Shown: positions 19,009-30,365, numbered from the stretch's first letter. The stretch: 64,000 bases of DNA from Qipengyuania huizhouensis (GCF_019711635.1 NZ_JAIGNT010000008.1:34581-98580), one strand, 5' to 3'. A program made the numbers and translations. The notes: generated by a model not told the origin, from the sequence alone.

Positions 19009-21087
19009 GTGCAGACCTCCATTCTCCTCATCGTCTTTCTGCCGCTGCTCGCCGCGATCGTGGCGGGTCTCGTCAACAAGGGCGCGCCGAGCGTTTTCGC
19101 GAAAGCGATCACGACCGGTTCGCTGTTTGTCGCCTGCGCCTTGAGCTGGCCGATTTTTCTGGGGTTCGTAAATGGCAGCGCAGAGGCTGATGTCGTTCCG
19201 GTTCTGACGTGGGTACAATCGGGAGCGCTGTCCTTCGACTGGGCGCTACGGGTTGATACTTTGACTGCGGTAATGCTGGTGGTCATCACTACCGTCTCGG
19301 CGCTCGTCCACCTCTATAGCTGGGGCTATATGGAGGAAGACCCGGGCCAGCCCAGGTTCTTCGCCTATCTCTCGCTTTTCACCTTCGCCATGCTGATGCT
19401 GGTGACGGCCGATAACCTCGTGCAGATGTTCTTCGGTTGGGAAGGCGTGGGTCTCGCCAGCTATTTGCTGATCGGTTTCTGGTTCAAGAAACCGAGCGCT
19501 AACGCCGCTGCAATCAAGGCCTTCGTAGTCAACCGCGTTGGCGACCTTGGCTTCATGATGGGTATATTCGGGACTTTCTGGGTATTCGGGACCGTCTCGA
19601 TCCCTGAAATCCTCGCTGCCGCGCCGGGAATGAGCGGAGCGACAATCGGCTTCCTCGGTCTCCGGGTGCAGACGATGGATGTGCTCTGCATCCTCCTCTT
19701 CATCGGCGCGATGGGCAAATCGGCACAGCTCGGCCTGCACACATGGCTCCCCGACGCGATGGAGGGTCCGACCCCGGTCTCCGCGCTGATCCACGCCGCG
19801 ACCATGGTTACCGCAGGTGTGTTCATGGTCTGCCGTCTGTCTCCCATGTTCGAGACCGCGCCGGTTGCGCTCGCCATGGTGACCTTCATCGGCGCCGCTA
19901 CCTGTATTTTCGCCGCAACCGTCGGTACGACGCAGTGGGACATCAAGCGTGTCATCGCTTACTCCACCTGTTCGCAGCTGGGTTACATGTTCTTCGCCGC
20001 CGGCGTGGGCGCATACGGGGCGGCGATGTTCCACCTGTTCACGCACGCCTTCTTCAAGGCGCTGCTGTTCCTGGGCGCCGGCTCGGTAATCCATGCGATG
20101 CACCACGAGCAGGACATGCGCTATTATGGCGGTCTTCGTAAGGAAATTCCGCTAACCTTCTGGGCGATGATGGCCGGTACGCTGGCGATCACCGGGGTCG
20201 GGGTCCTCTACGTGTTCGGCTTTGCCGGCTTCTATTCGAAAGACGCCATTCTCGAAGCGGCGTTTGCGCGCGGGACCGAGCTTGGCAACTTCGCCTTCTG
20301 GATGGGAGCGCTCGCCGCGCTGCTGACCAGTTTCTACAGCTGGCGCCTCATGTTCCTTACCTTCTGGGGCAAGCCGCGTTGGGCAGACAGCCATCATATC
20401 CAGCACGCGGTCCACGACGGGCATGACGAGCCGGACGAGCATAATGCGCCCAAGCAGGAAGATGCTGGCGAGGACGTAACACACGCCGTGCCTTCGCCAA
20501 ACTACGAGGCGGGGACTGCAGGCTATCATCCGCATGAAAGCCCGATCTCAATGCTGATCCCGCTGGGTGTGCTGTCGATTGGTGCGGTGCTCGCCGGTTA
20601 TGTGTTCAGGGATGCTTTCATCGACGGCTCTTCGGGTGCTGTGAACGGAGCGTTCTGGGCCGGTTCCATCTATTTTAACGAGAACCTCATCCACGGCCTC
20701 CATGCGGTGCCGACATGGGTGAAGCTGACGGCGACTGTCGTGATGCTTCTTGGTCTGCTTGCCGCATGGCTTGCTTACATCAAGGACACCTCGATCCCTG
20801 GCAAAGCAGCCGAACAGCTCGGCCCGGTTTACCGCTTCTTTTACAACAAGTGGTATTTCGACGAGCTCTACCATTATCTTTTCGTGATCCCCGCCTTCTG
20901 GCTGGGCCGCCAGTTCTGGAAGCTCGGCGACATCGGCACGATCGATCGCTTCGGCCCCAATGGCGTTGCCTGGGTCGTCGAAAAGGGCTCGGTCGGCGCC
21001 AAGCGCTTCCAGACCGGATATCTTTATAGCTATGCGCTGGTGATGCTGCTCGGGCTTGTCGCCGCGATCACCTGGGTGCTGTTCTGA
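19009..21087 (+). CDS. nuoL: NADH-quinone oxidoreductase subunit L
   Basis: This 692-residue antiporter-like subunit starts with GTG. ND5 landmarks are [18 protein letters not shown], the [30 protein letters not shown] signature and the ITSY-type [42 protein letters not shown] segment. A histidine-rich soluble loop ([19 protein letters not shown]) near residues 460-500 and the C-terminal lateral helix region complete it. It is the distal proton-pumping module. The nuoM start overlaps its stop by one base. Confidence 0.97.
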   Translation: MQTSILLIVFLPLLAAIVAGLVNKGAPSVFAKAITTGSLFVACALSWPIFLGFVNGSAEADVVPVLTWVQSGALSFDWALRVDTLTAVMLVVITTVSALVHLYSWGYMEEDPGQPRFFAYLSLFTFAMLMLVTADNLVQMFFGWEGVGLASYLLIGFWFKKPSANAAAIKAFVVNRVGDLGFMMGIFGTFWVFGTVSIPEILAAAPGMSGATIGFLGLRVQTMDVLCILLFIGAMGKSAQLGLHTWLPDAMEGPTPVSALIHAATMVTAGVFMVCRLSPMFETAPVALAMVTFIGAATCIFAATVGTTQWDIKRVIAYSTCSQLGYMFFAAGVGAYGAAMFHLFTHAFFKALLFLGAGSVIHAMHHEQDMRYYGGLRKEIPLTFWAMMAGTLAITGVGVLYVFGFAGFYSKDAILEAAFARGTELGNFAFWMGALAALLTSFYSWRLMFLTFWGKPRWADSHHIQHAVHDGHDEPDEHNAPKQEDAGEDVTHAVPSPNYEAGTAGYHPHESPISMLIPLGVLSIGAVLAGYVFRDAFIDGSSGAVNGAFWAGSIYFNENLIHGLHAVPTWVKLTATVVMLLGLLAAWLAYIKDTSIPGKAAEQLGPVYRFFYNKWYFDELYHYLFVIPAFWLGRQFWKLGDIGTIDRFGPNGVAWVVEKGSVGAKRFQTGYLYSYALVMLLGLVAAITWVLF

Positions 21088-22631
21088 TGGAGTTCCCCAT
21101 CCTCTCGCTCATGCTCGCCGTGCCGCTTGTTGCGGCCATCGCCTGTCTGTTTGTGAACGCCTCGACGGCGCGCATGGCCGCGTTGCTAGCGACGTTGATC
21201 GACCTCGCGCTGGGTGTTCTGCTGTGGCTCAACTACGACATCGGTGGTGCGCAGTGGCAGTTTACCGAACGTGCGCAGATCTTCGCAGGCTTCCAGTATG
21301 CACTCGGCATCGACGGCATCGCGTTGATGCTGATTATGCTCAGTGTTTTCCTGATGCCAATCTGCATCCTTGCCAGCTGGGATTCGATTACCAAGCGCGT
21401 CGGCGAATACATGGCAGCCTTTCTGCTGATGGAAGTGCTGATGATCGGCGTTTTCGCCGCCCAGGACCTTTTCCTGTTCTACATCTTCTTCGAGGCTGGC
21501 CTCATCCCGATGTACCTGATCATCGGCGTGTGGGGCGGCGATAACCGGATCTACGCCTCGTATAAGTTCTTCCTCTACACGCTACTCGGCTCGGTGCTGA
21601 TGCTGATCGCCATGCTTTGGATGGTGAACGAGGCGGGGACGACCGAAATTCCCGCTTTGATGCAGTACGATTTTCCGGTCGATGCCCAGCTGTGGCTGTG
21701 GCTTGCCTTCTTTGCCAGTTTTGCGGTGAAGATGCCGATGTGGCCGGTACACACCTGGTTGCCCGACGCGCACGTGCAGGCGCCGACTGCAGGTTCCGTG
21801 ATCCTTGCCGGCGTCCTGCTGAAACTCGGTGGTTATGGTTTCATCCGCTTCAGCCTGCCCATGTTCCCCGATGCAAGTGCTGACCTGGCGTGGGTGATCT
21901 TCGCCCTGTCCATGGTGGCGGTTATTTACACCTCCCTTGTCGCGCTGGTGCAGGAAGACATGAAGAAGCTGATCGCCTATTCGTCGGTCGCCCACATGGC
22001 GATCGTGACGGTGGGTCTGTTCGCCTTCAACGTACAAGGTCTCGAAGGCGCAATGATGGTAATGCTGGGACACGGCCTTGTCTCCGGTGCGCTGTTCCTT
22101 TGTGTCGGTGTAATTTACGACCGGCTGCACACGCGTGAGATCGCGCGTTATGGCGGCCTCAGCATCAATATGCCTAAATACGCTCTGTTCTTTCTGCTCT
22201 TCACCATGGCCTCGATCGGTCTTCCTGGGACGAGCAACTTCGTCGGCGAGTTCCTGGCACTGGCCGGCATTTACGAAGTCTCGACCTTTGTCACGCTGGT
22301 TTGCACCACCGGGATTATCCTGGGTGCAGGGTATATGCTGTATCTCTACCGCCGCGTCGCATTCGGCCTGCAGAAGAACGCCGATGCCGCCGCAATGCCC
22401 GATCTAAACGCCCGAGAATGGGCTATGCTTGCTCCGATCGCGGCCGCCGTGCTGTGGATGGGCATCTATCCGGAAAGCTTCCTAGCCCCCATGCGTCAGG
22501 ATATTGCCGCTCTTGAAACCCGTCTTGCCAGTGTAGCTCCACGTTATGACAGCGCGCTTGAAGTAGGCGCGCCTCGCACGCAGGCGGCAAATTACGTAGA
22601 GCCAAGCCATGAAGGGGAGGGAGAGCACTAA
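21087..22631 (+). CDS. nuoM: NADH-quinone oxidoreductase subunit M
   Basis: The 514-residue antiporter-like protein has some 14 membrane helices. ND4 motifs are LFYIFFEAGLIPMYLIIGVWGG, MPMWPVHTWLPDAHVQAPTAGSVILAGVLLKLGGYGF, and KLIAYSSVAHMAIVTVGLF. The charged C-terminal tail (VEPSHEGEGEH) is short. It pumps protons next to NuoL. It overlaps nuoL and nuoN by one base each. Confidence 0.97.
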   Translation: MEFPILSLMLAVPLVAAIACLFVNASTARMAALLATLIDLALGVLLWLNYDIGGAQWQFTERAQIFAGFQYALGIDGIALMLIMLSVFLMPICILASWDSITKRVGEYMAAFLLMEVLMIGVFAAQDLFLFYIFFEAGLIPMYLIIGVWGGDNRIYASYKFFLYTLLGSVLMLIAMLWMVNEAGTTEIPALMQYDFPVDAQLWLWLAFFASFAVKMPMWPVHTWLPDAHVQAPTAGSVILAGVLLKLGGYGFIRFSLPMFPDASADLAWVIFALSMVAVIYTSLVALVQEDMKKLIAYSSVAHMAIVTVGLFAFNVQGLEGAMMVMLGHGLVSGALFLCVGVIYDRLHTREIARYGGLSINMPKYALFFLLFTMASIGLPGTSNFVGEFLALAGIYEVSTFVTLVCTTGIILGAGYMLYLYRRVAFGLQKNADAAAMPDLNAREWAMLAPIAAAVLWMGIYPESFLAPMRQDIAALETRLASVAPRYDSALEVGAPRTQAANYVEPSHEGEGEH

Positions 22632-24085
22632 TGTCCTACTCTACCTCTCTATACCTTACCGGCGCCGAAATCGGTCTGTCGCTCGCTGGGCTCGTGCTGC
22701 TGCTGGTTACAGCATGGACCGGTGAAAAGGCCGCCCGCGCTATTACCATTGCCGCTGTCGCTGCGCTATTCGGCGCTCTGTCTTTCAACTTTTCGTTGTT
22801 CGATGACGGGGTGGCGGGGAGCGCGTTTGGCGGTCTGTTCCTGGCCGACGGCTTTGCGGTTTTCGCCAAGAGCCTCGTTTATGTCGCGACCATCGCCTGC
22901 CTTATCGTCGCTCCGCGCTATTTCGATGCGCGTGGCGAATATCGCGGCGAATATCCCGTGCTGATGCTGTTCAACGCGGTCGGGATGGGCATGATGGTTT
23001 CAGCTACCGACCTGATGACCCTCTACATCGGTCTCGAGATGTCGAGCCTGTCTTCTTATGTCCTCGCGAGCTTCGCGCGGCGCGATGATCGGTCGAGCGA
23101 GGCAGGTCTCAAGTATTTTGTCCTGGGCGCACTGGCATCAGGTATCATTCTTTACGGTGTAAGCCTGGTTTATGGCTTCTCCGGTACCACCAATTACGAG
23201 GGTATCCGGGCAGCGTTTTCGTCGGACTTCCCGACCGGAGCGATGTTTGGCGTGGTTTTCGTGCTCGCGGGTCTCGCCTTCAAGATTTCTGCCGTGCCAT
23301 TCCATATGTGGACGCCCGACGTTTACGAAGGTGCGCCCACGCCGGTTACGGCCTTTTTTGCCAGCGCGCCCAAGGTGGCAGCCGTAGCGATGCTGGTCCG
23401 CATGGCCACCGGCCCTTTCGGTGGTCAGGTCGAGGCGTGGCAGCAAATCGTCATCTTTGCAGCGCTTGCTTCCATCGTGGTCGGTGCTCTGGGCGCGATT
23501 GGCCAGCAGAACCTCAAGCGGTTGCTTGCCTATTCATCGATCAACAACGTGGGCTTTATCCTCATCGGGCTTGCCGCAGCTACACCGGAAGGTATGTCGG
23601 CCGTGCTGGTCTACCTCTTCATTTACGTCTTCATGACCCTTGGGAGCTTCGTTGCGCTGCTGATGCTGCGTGATGCTGATGGTAAGGCGCTCGCTACCTT
23701 CGACGACATTTCAGGACTTTCGACTACCAGCCCGGCATTGGCATGGTGTCTCCTTGCAATGATGTTCAGCTTGGCCGGTATCCCGCCGTTGTTCGGCTTC
23801 TGGGGCAAGTTCGTCGTGTTCCAGGCCGCCGTACAGGCAGATATGGTAGCTCTGGCGGCTATCGGTATCGCCGCCAGTGTGATCGGCGCTTTCTATTATA
23901 TCAAGTTCGTCAAGGTGATGTTCTTCGACGAGCCGAAGGTTGCTGGTCCGGCAAAGGCTCCGGTATCGCATTGGGTGGTTCTGGGTCTCAGCGTGCTGGT
24001 GATCTCGCCACTTGGCTATTTGCTGACACCGTGGTTGGGCAATCTGGCAGATCTGGCAGCGCAGGCGCTGTTCTACGCGGCTTGA
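22631..24085 (+). CDS. nuoN: NADH-quinone oxidoreductase subunit N
   Basis: The 484-residue antiporter-like subunit shows ND2 landmarks: LYIGLEMSSLSSYVLASFARRD, FKISAVPFHMWTPDVYEGAPTPVTAFFASAPKVAA and LKRLLAYSSINNVGFILIGLA. It is the innermost pumping subunit next to NuoK. It closes the complex I set; the biotin ligase gene begins inside its last codons. Confidence 0.97.
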   Translation: MSYSTSLYLTGAEIGLSLAGLVLLLVTAWTGEKAARAITIAAVAALFGALSFNFSLFDDGVAGSAFGGLFLADGFAVFAKSLVYVATIACLIVAPRYFDARGEYRGEYPVLMLFNAVGMGMMVSATDLMTLYIGLEMSSLSSYVLASFARRDDRSSEAGLKYFVLGALASGIILYGVSLVYGFSGTTNYEGIRAAFSSDFPTGAMFGVVFVLAGLAFKISAVPFHMWTPDVYEGAPTPVTAFFASAPKVAAVAMLVRMATGPFGGQVEAWQQIVIFAALASIVVGALGAIGQQNLKRLLAYSSINNVGFILIGLAAATPEGMSAVLVYLFIYVFMTLGSFVALLMLRDADGKALATFDDISGLSTTSPALAWCLLAMMFSLAGIPPLFGFWGKFVVFQAAVQADMVALAAIGIAASVIGAFYYIKFVKVMFFDEPKVAGPAKAPVSHWVVLGLSVLVISPLGYLLTPWLGNLADLAAQALFYAA

Positions 24086-24804
24086 TCCACACGGTCCCTG
24101 AAACCGGTAGCACCAACGCCGACCTCGCTGCTGCACTGCGTGCCGGTGAGGCCGTTGCCGAGGGGGCTTGGCTAGTCGCCGATCGTCAGACCGCCGGGCG
24201 CGGGCGTCTGGGTCGGGCATGGTTCGACGGACATGGTAATTTCATGGGGTCTACCGTGGTTCGACCACATGATCGCGACCCGCCGCCAGCAACCCTCGCG
24301 TTACTAGCTGGAGTGGCATTATATGAAGTGGTTGTACCGCTTGTAGCCAACCCTAGTGGCCTGTCGCTCAAATGGCCCAACGATCTCATGCTGGCGGGAG
24401 CGAAGCTCGCCGGTATTCTGCTCGAGCGCGAGGGTGACGCAGTTGTGGTAGGTATCGGAGTAAATCTCGCCGCAGCCCCGGATTTGCCGGACAGGCGGAC
24501 GGTGGCGCTCTCTTCATATGGTCCGGCTCCGGACCGGGATGCATTCGCTCTTTCGCTTGCCACCAGCTTTGACCGCGAGCTCGAACGTTGGCGCGCATTT
24601 GGTCTCGATTCTCTGGTTCGCCGTTGGGAAAGCGCAGCGCATCCTCGCGGTACACAGCTCAATGTGCATCCGCCCGGCGAGAAACCGATTATCGGCGCAT
24701 TCGGAGGCTTGACCGGGGACGGCATGCTGCGCCTGCTCTTGGCGGGCGGGGAAGAGCGTGTCATCCATGCAGGCGATGTGATGCTCGCAAACGAGGAGAG
24801 CTGA
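24082..24804 (+). CDS. birA: biotin--[acetyl-CoA carboxylase] ligase
   Basis: The product is 240 residues when read from TTG at 24082, which overlaps the nuoN stop by four bases. It has the catalytic BPL domain without a DNA-binding N-terminus: ETGSTNADL, DRQTAGRGRLGRAWFDGHGNF with the biotinyl-AMP GRGR loop, LKWPNDLMLAGAKLAGILLE and GIGVNLAAAP. It therefore should ligate biotin to BCCP but not act as a repressor. The alternative upstream frame lies within nuoN and is rejected. coaX follows three bases after the stop. Confidence 0.92.
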   Translation: MIHTVPETGSTNADLAAALRAGEAVAEGAWLVADRQTAGRGRLGRAWFDGHGNFMGSTVVRPHDRDPPPATLALLAGVALYEVVVPLVANPSGLSLKWPNDLMLAGAKLAGILLEREGDAVVVGIGVNLAAAPDLPDRRTVALSSYGPAPDRDAFALSLATSFDRELERWRAFGLDSLVRRWESAAHPRGTQLNVHPPGEKPIIGAFGGLTGDGMLRLLLAGGEERVIHAGDVMLANEES

Positions 24805-24807
24805 GCG

Positions 24808-25584
24808 ATGTTGCTCGCAGCCGATGTCGGAAATACCAACGTGGTCTTCGCCTTGTTCGATGGGCGGGAAGTGAAGGCTCGCTGGCGCATCGCCACCGAT
24901 GCTCGCCGCACCGGCGATGAATATGCAGTCTGGCTACTTCAGTTGCTGAAACTCGAAGGCTACGCACGCGATCAGGTGACACATATCATCATCGGCTCGG
25001 TAGTCCCGCGCTCGATTCACAATTTGACGGTACTGTCCCAGAAATATTTCGGCGTCGATCCCATCATCGCAGGGCAGGCTGGGGCAGAGTGGGGCTTCGA
25101 ACTCGACATTGAACAGCCCAGTTCGCTCGGGGCGGACCGTGCGCTCAACGCTCTCGCCGCGCATGAGAAGTATGAAGGCGATTTGATCGTGGTGGATTTC
25201 GGCACGGCGACGACCTTCGACGCAGTTGATTTCAATGGAGCCTATAAGGGCGGTATCATTGCACCAGGTATCAACCTGTCGCTCGACGCGCTTGTGGGCA
25301 ACACTGCGAAGCTGCCGCGCATAGCTATAGATAAACCCACATCGGACAGCGTGATTGGCCGCAATACAGAAGAGCAGATGCTGATTGGCGTATTTTGGGG
25401 TTATGTATCGCTGATCGAGGGGCTGGTCGAACGCATGAAGCGTGAGATCGGGCGCCCGGCACGGGTCGTGGCCACCGGTGGACTTGCTCTGCTATTCGAT
25501 GAACATACCGACCTTTTCGACGCCGTCGACAGCGATCTTACACTCGACGGCCTAGCCATCCTTGCGGAGCGCGCAACCTCTTGA
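24808..25584 (+). CDS. coaX: type III pantothenate kinase
   Basis: The 258-residue protein has the ASKHA-fold motifs of CoaX: the N-terminal phosphate loop [42 protein letters not shown] and the glycine-rich [15 protein letters not shown] and [11 protein letters not shown]. It phosphorylates pantothenate in the first step of coenzyme A synthesis. It sits between birA and the RNase J gene, overlapping the latter by four bases. Confidence 0.95.
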   Translation: MLLAADVGNTNVVFALFDGREVKARWRIATDARRTGDEYAVWLLQLLKLEGYARDQVTHIIIGSVVPRSIHNLTVLSQKYFGVDPIIAGQAGAEWGFELDIEQPSSLGADRALNALAAHEKYEGDLIVVDFGTATTFDAVDFNGAYKGGIIAPGINLSLDALVGNTAKLPRIAIDKPTSDSVIGRNTEEQMLIGVFWGYVSLIEGLVERMKREIGRPARVVATGGLALLFDEHTDLFDAVDSDLTLDGLAILAERATS

Positions 25585-27239
25585 AGAAAAATTACACCCC
25601 TGAAGACGAACTCCTTTTTCTTGCCCTTGGCGGTTCGGGTGAGATCGGCATGAATGTGAATCTCTATGGCTGCCAGGGCCGCTGGCTGATGGTCGATCTC
25701 GGCATGACATTCTCCGGGGGGCAATATCCGGGAGTCGACCTGGTATTCGCCGATCTGGAATTTATCGAGGATCGGGCGAAAGACCTTGAGGCGATTGTGC
25801 TGACCCACGCGCATGAAGATCACATCGGTGCGGTGCCCTATTTCGCGTCAGACCTCGGCGTGCCGATATATGCCACGCCATTCACCGCAGAACTGGTGCG
25901 GCGCAAACTCGAAGAGGCCGGTCTCGAAGGGCAGGTCGAACTTAATATCATCAAAGAGGATCACGGCAGTTTCCGCGTCGGACCGTTCGAAGTTACCTAC
26001 ATCCCGCTTGCCCATTCGATCGCAGAAGGTAACGCGTTGTTGATCGACACACCGCACGGTCGGATATTTCACACCGGCGACTGGAAGCTCGATGAAGATC
26101 CGATCATAGGCGAACCCACAACCGAGCAAGAACTTAGCGAGATCGGTGACGAGGGCGTGCTGGCGCTGGTCTGCGACAGCACCAATGTCTTCAATCCCTC
26201 GCCCAGCGGATCCGAAGGTGCGGTTTTCAAGGGGTTGCTGGAAGAGGTTCAGCGTCATCATGGCAAGCGCGTGCTGGTGACGACTTTCGCCAGCAACGTC
26301 GCCCGTCTTCACACGCTTGGCGAAGTCGCTCGGGAAACGGGGCGTCAACTTTGTATTGCCGGTCGTTCCCTGGATCGCATTATCGATGTGGCGCAGGAAA
26401 ACGGTTATCTCAGCGACTTTCCCGAGCCGGTAGATTTCGACACCGCCATGGGACTGCCCCGCGGTGAAGTGTTGATCCTTGCGACTGGCGGACAGGGCGA
26501 GCCGCGCGCGGCGCTATCGCGTATCTCCGAAGACAACCATCCCATCGAACTGGTCCCGGGCGACGTAGTCCTGTTCTCAAGCCGCCAGATTCCCGGAAAC
26601 GAACTTGCGATCGGCGCGGTGCAGAACCGGCTTGCTGCAAAGGGTGTGACCATGGTCACAGACCGGCAAAGTATGATTCATGTTTCTGGCCACCCGGGGC
26701 GTCCGGAGCTCGAGGCACTTTATGGCTGGCTGCGTCCCGATATCCTGATTCCGGTACATGGGGAGATGCGCCACATGCAGGAGCAGGCGCGGGTCGGTCT
26801 GGCCAGCGGCATCCCCGACGCGGTGGTCCAGCAGAATGGAGATATCGTCCGCCTCGCACCAGGTGCGCCAGGCAAGATCGCGGAGGTGAGGGCAGGGCGG
26901 CTCGTTCTGGACGGCGATATCATCGCACCCGCAGACGGCGACAGCATAGTCATGCGTCGCCGGATCATGAACGAGGGTGTCGTGATCGTAGCGCTTGACG
27001 ACAAGCTGAATCCTTTGATCGACAGTCTGGGCTTGCCATTGGACGAGGATTACGAGGACTTCGTAACCGAAGCGATTCAAGATATCCGCAACGCTATTGG
27101 AAAATTGAAGGGGGCTGAGCGCAGGTCGCGAGATAGCATTCATGAAGCAGCCCGTCTCGCGGCGCGCCGGGCTGCCCAGCGCTGGTCCGGTAAGCGGCCG
27201 CAAGTCCGTGTATTGCTGCCAACGCAGGGACTGGATTGA
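25581..27239 (+). CDS. ribonuclease J family protein
   Basis: The 552-residue protein starts at TTG overlapping the coaX stop. It is a beta-CASP metallo-beta-lactamase nuclease: [11 protein letters not shown] supplies the zinc ligands, [10 protein letters not shown] and [12 protein letters not shown] follow, and the beta-CASP part has [29 protein letters not shown] and the [11 protein letters not shown] motif. RNase J acts in mRNA and rRNA processing with endo- and 5'-exonuclease activity. The alphaproteobacterial length and the CoaX neighbour support the call. Confidence 0.94.
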   Translation: MKKNYTPEDELLFLALGGSGEIGMNVNLYGCQGRWLMVDLGMTFSGGQYPGVDLVFADLEFIEDRAKDLEAIVLTHAHEDHIGAVPYFASDLGVPIYATPFTAELVRRKLEEAGLEGQVELNIIKEDHGSFRVGPFEVTYIPLAHSIAEGNALLIDTPHGRIFHTGDWKLDEDPIIGEPTTEQELSEIGDEGVLALVCDSTNVFNPSPSGSEGAVFKGLLEEVQRHHGKRVLVTTFASNVARLHTLGEVARETGRQLCIAGRSLDRIIDVAQENGYLSDFPEPVDFDTAMGLPRGEVLILATGGQGEPRAALSRISEDNHPIELVPGDVVLFSSRQIPGNELAIGAVQNRLAAKGVTMVTDRQSMIHVSGHPGRPELEALYGWLRPDILIPVHGEMRHMQEQARVGLASGIPDAVVQQNGDIVRLAPGAPGKIAEVRAGRLVLDGDIIAPADGDSIVMRRRIMNEGVVIVALDDKLNPLIDSLGLPLDEDYEDFVTEAIQDIRNAIGKLKGAERRSRDSIHEAARLAARRAAQRWSGKRPQVRVLLPTQGLD

Positions 27240-27256
27240 TAATCATGGAGCTTCCG

Positions 27257-27529
27257 ATGGAATGGACCTCCATACTAGCGATCTACGCGCTGTTCTGGGT
27301 CGTCAGCGCGTTCGTCCTGCTTCCGTTCGGGGTCGAGACGCACGATGAAGCCGGGATCGCCAAAGTTCCCGGTCAGGCTGAAAGCGCACCTGCCAATTTC
27401 CGGCCCGGACTTCTTGCGAAGCGCGCAACCGGCCTCGCGGTCCTGCTGACCACACTCTATGTGCTCAACTATGCCTTTGGCTGGATAAGAGCTGAAGACC
27501 TGATCTTCTGGGGTCCCACCGCCGGGTGA
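27257..27529 (+). CDS. DUF1467 family membrane protein
   Basis: The 90-residue protein starts at ATG 27257 with GGAG nine bases before it; two earlier in-frame starts at 27236 and 27245 are less typical. It has two membrane helices (WTSILAIYALFWVVSAFVLLPFGV and the C-terminal ATGLAVLLTTLYVLNYAFGW) joined by a polar loop with EAGIAKVPGQAESAPANF. That pattern is characteristic of DUF1467. Function is unknown. It ends the long + strand operon, one base from the opposing coiled-coil gene. Confidence 0.8.
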   Translation: MEWTSILAIYALFWVVSAFVLLPFGVETHDEAGIAKVPGQAESAPANFRPGLLAKRATGLAVLLTTLYVLNYAFGWIRAEDLIFWGPTAG

Positions 27530-27530
27530 C

Positions 27531-30161
27531 TTACTGCCTCAACCGCTCAAGCGCCTGCGCAAGCGCCACATAGAGTTTTCCCATATCGCTCGAAAGCAGC
27601 GTCACGCTCACCGCGTTACCGTCTCGCGTTGAAAGCATCGTGCGCAGCATCGCTTCGAAATCGTGGATGTAGCGGTTCACGTGTTCGCGGAAATCATTGT
27701 CGTTATCATACATTTCCGCGATCTCGCGCGCTTCCGAATTATCCAGCAGGCGGACGGCGCGCCGTGTGAAAATCCCGCGGTCGCCGCGGAGATAGCTGGC
27801 CCAGGCTGTATCGGTTACCTCGCTGGAAAGCACCTTTGCGATATCGATGGAACTGGAATTTAGACTTTCCGTAATGAGCGCAACCCGGCGAGCGAAATCG
27901 CCGTCGATCGTATCGGTGGCCCTCTCTCGGGCACTGGCGATCCGCGATTCAAGATTGACGGTAAGCTCATTCAGGCGGCCCAGTTGCTCGCGAAGATGCT
28001 GGGTCATCTCGCGCGTAGCCAGGTTGGAACGATCACGAGCTTCATCGAGCTCGGCCAGCGCACTTTCCGTGCGCTCTGCCAACGCCCTTTCAATCCGGTC
28101 AGCGCTACGGGAACCTATCGTATCGGCAATGCGATTTATCCGGCCTGCCTGTTCGTCCTCGATAGCAGCCAGTGCGGTTTTGGCCTTTTCCTCGAGACTG
28201 GCGATAGCTTGTCGCAATTCGCCCTGAACCTGATCTGCAAATTCACTGCTGTCGCTAGCCAGCGCAGAGAGGCTGGACCGCAAACGTTCGACGTTTTCGA
28301 TCTGGCGCTCCGAAGTGCCATCGAAATCCTGGTGGAAGGTGTCGAATCCCTCCATTGCTGAGCGGGTCCGTTGCTCGATCACGGCCATGCCCTCGCCGAG
28401 GGTCTCGCCTGTCACGCGGGCTTGGTCCAGTAGCGATTGGATCCCGCTTGCCCGATGCTCTATCTCGGCCAACCGCGCTTCGGAAGCTTCCATAGCCTTC
28501 GGCAAGTTTTCCGCGCTTTGCTTCGCGCTCGCCTGGATCAGCTCGAGAAGACGCACACTTGCATCCGTAAGGCGGACGATTTCCTGATCGGTTCCGTCCA
28601 GCGCTTCACGACTGCTGCGGAGCTGGCCAACCAGCGCATCGATCCCGCCAGCGAGAACTTCCCGAGCTTCATGACCCTGTGCCGCGATGGTATTGAAAGT
28701 CGCTCCAAGCGCATCGATACGTTCGCCGAGCGCTTCGCCATCCTCAACCAACGCTGCAATCTGTTCTCTCTGCAGCTGGCGTCGCTCCGATATCGCATTA
28801 TCGAGTGCTGCCATGCGATCTTCGAGTGTCGCAGCAATCCCGTCCTGAGCTGCCGAGAGTTTTTCGGTCCGGCGGAGTGTCTCCACCTCGAAGAGTCGGT
28901 TGCTCTCGGAAATACGAGAATCGATACTTGCTACCTCGTCAAACAATGCCTTGAGCTTCGCATTTGCCGCTTCCAGGACGCTCTCGTCGATCTGCTTGAT
29001 CTCCGCTACAGCGTTTTGGAGTCGTACTTGCATCGCCTCGATCTGATTTCCCCAGGCACTCATAGCGGCGTCCTCACCATCTCGAACGCCGCGCGCCACT
29101 TCTGCCGCTTCATCCCGTAACGCCTGGATCCTTGCGCGCATGGCGGCGAGGGCCTGTTCCTCTTCCTCGCTCGCTACAGCGTGGGCTTCGGCCAGTTCGC
29201 TTCGTAGCGCGATGCTACGTGCACGCAGCGAAGAAAGAGCTTCGATTTCATGGGTCTGCAGATCCTTTCGAACGGCTTCACTGCCTTCTGCCAGTGAGGC
29301 AAACCGTTCTGCGGTGATCGTTTCAAGTTCGTTGGCCTGATCCGTGAAGGCAGCCAAGGCCTCATCGACTCGTTTGCGCAAGGAGCCGACCTGGCGCTCA
29401 CTTGCCTCTCCGAACTGGTTCAGCCGCTCGAAACCGCCAACGAGTGCAGCAAGCTGTTCCTGAGCCACACGGCCAGCACCACCAATCCGATTGGATACAT
29501 CCCGCGTGGAATTGGCAATGACCGGTAAGTTGTCCCGCAGTTTCTCCATGTTCTCAAGCGCAGCGGCACTTGCGCCGTGAATAGCCTCGACCTGTTCACC
29601 GTTGTTGCGAATAAGCCCTTGGAGATTTTCGGCATGCTCGGAAATCCGTTCCGAAGCACTACGCCCAAGATACTCGAGATCGCGTGATTGATTGGCGAGA
29701 AACTCGCGCGCCAGGCTGAGTTCGCGGTTGATGACCACAAGGCGGCTTTCCAGCAATGCCGATTCTTCCGACAGGCTGCGTGCGACCTTGCCATAGCGAA
29801 AGGCTTCGCGCGTGGAGTTGCGCGTCACGAGCATCAGCAACGCGACTATGAGAAGCGTCGGAACCGACCACTCGATGATCCACGATACCCATTGCCGTGC
29901 AGTCCCACCGACAATGATATCAGACCAGTTTGCCCAGCAATAGAAAACCGTCCAGCCTGCGATAGCGAGCGCGGCAAGCGAAGGACTGATCCAGTTCCGA
30001 TCCCTTGGCGTTACGTCATCCTCGACCCATTCATCGCCGGCATCGCCAATGTCCTGCTGTGGATCCTCAACAATTGGTTCATCGGAGATCCCGGTCGCTT
30101 GGGGAGTGTCGAAATCGTTGTTTTCGCCGTCGACGACTGAAATGTGGGAGCGCTTTGACAT
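27531..30161 (-). CDS. large membrane-anchored coiled-coil protein
   Basis: The 876-residue protein has an acidic N-terminal segment of about 55 residues, two membrane helices (SPSLAALAIAGWTVFYCWA and VSWIIEWSVPTLLIVALLMLVT), then more than 600 residues of heptad-like, Glu/Arg/Ala-rich sequence with repeated blocks such as LRARSIALRSELAEAH and MRARIQALRDEAAEVA. A C-terminal domain of about 120 residues (DTAWASYLRGDRGIFTRRAVRLL onward) looks globular. Similar architecture is seen in hypothetical sphingomonad proteins; no enzyme motif is visible. A structural or scaffold role at the inner membrane is an inference. Confidence 0.75.
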   Translation of the reverse strand: MSKRSHISVVDGENNDFDTPQATGISDEPIVEDPQQDIGDAGDEWVEDDVTPRDRNWISPSLAALAIAGWTVFYCWANWSDIIVGGTARQWVSWIIEWSVPTLLIVALLMLVTRNSTREAFRYGKVARSLSEESALLESRLVVINRELSLAREFLANQSRDLEYLGRSASERISEHAENLQGLIRNNGEQVEAIHGASAAALENMEKLRDNLPVIANSTRDVSNRIGGAGRVAQEQLAALVGGFERLNQFGEASERQVGSLRKRVDEALAAFTDQANELETITAERFASLAEGSEAVRKDLQTHEIEALSSLRARSIALRSELAEAHAVASEEEEQALAAMRARIQALRDEAAEVARGVRDGEDAAMSAWGNQIEAMQVRLQNAVAEIKQIDESVLEAANAKLKALFDEVASIDSRISESNRLFEVETLRRTEKLSAAQDGIAATLEDRMAALDNAISERRQLQREQIAALVEDGEALGERIDALGATFNTIAAQGHEAREVLAGGIDALVGQLRSSREALDGTDQEIVRLTDASVRLLELIQASAKQSAENLPKAMEASEARLAEIEHRASGIQSLLDQARVTGETLGEGMAVIEQRTRSAMEGFDTFHQDFDGTSERQIENVERLRSSLSALASDSSEFADQVQGELRQAIASLEEKAKTALAAIEDEQAGRINRIADTIGSRSADRIERALAERTESALAELDEARDRSNLATREMTQHLREQLGRLNELTVNLESRIASARERATDTIDGDFARRVALITESLNSSSIDIAKVLSSEVTDTAWASYLRGDRGIFTRRAVRLLDNSEAREIAEMYDNDNDFREHVNRYIHDFEAMLRTMLSTRDGNAVSVTLLSSDMGKLYVALAQALERLRQ

Positions 30162-30365
30162 GCTGCATATGTAGCATATCCTTCGTTACCAGGAACCCTC
30201 ATTAACCTTCGAGACCGGCGGATTGTCCCGAATTCTTATTCGTTTGGTCGTCCACGATCACGTTGCCATTCAGCGTCGTCTCGGTGGGCATTTGCACTTG
30301 TGTGCTTGGCAGGTTAGCGGCCCGGACCCTATGGTTTCCATCGCGTCGCACCAGAAGGACTGACT

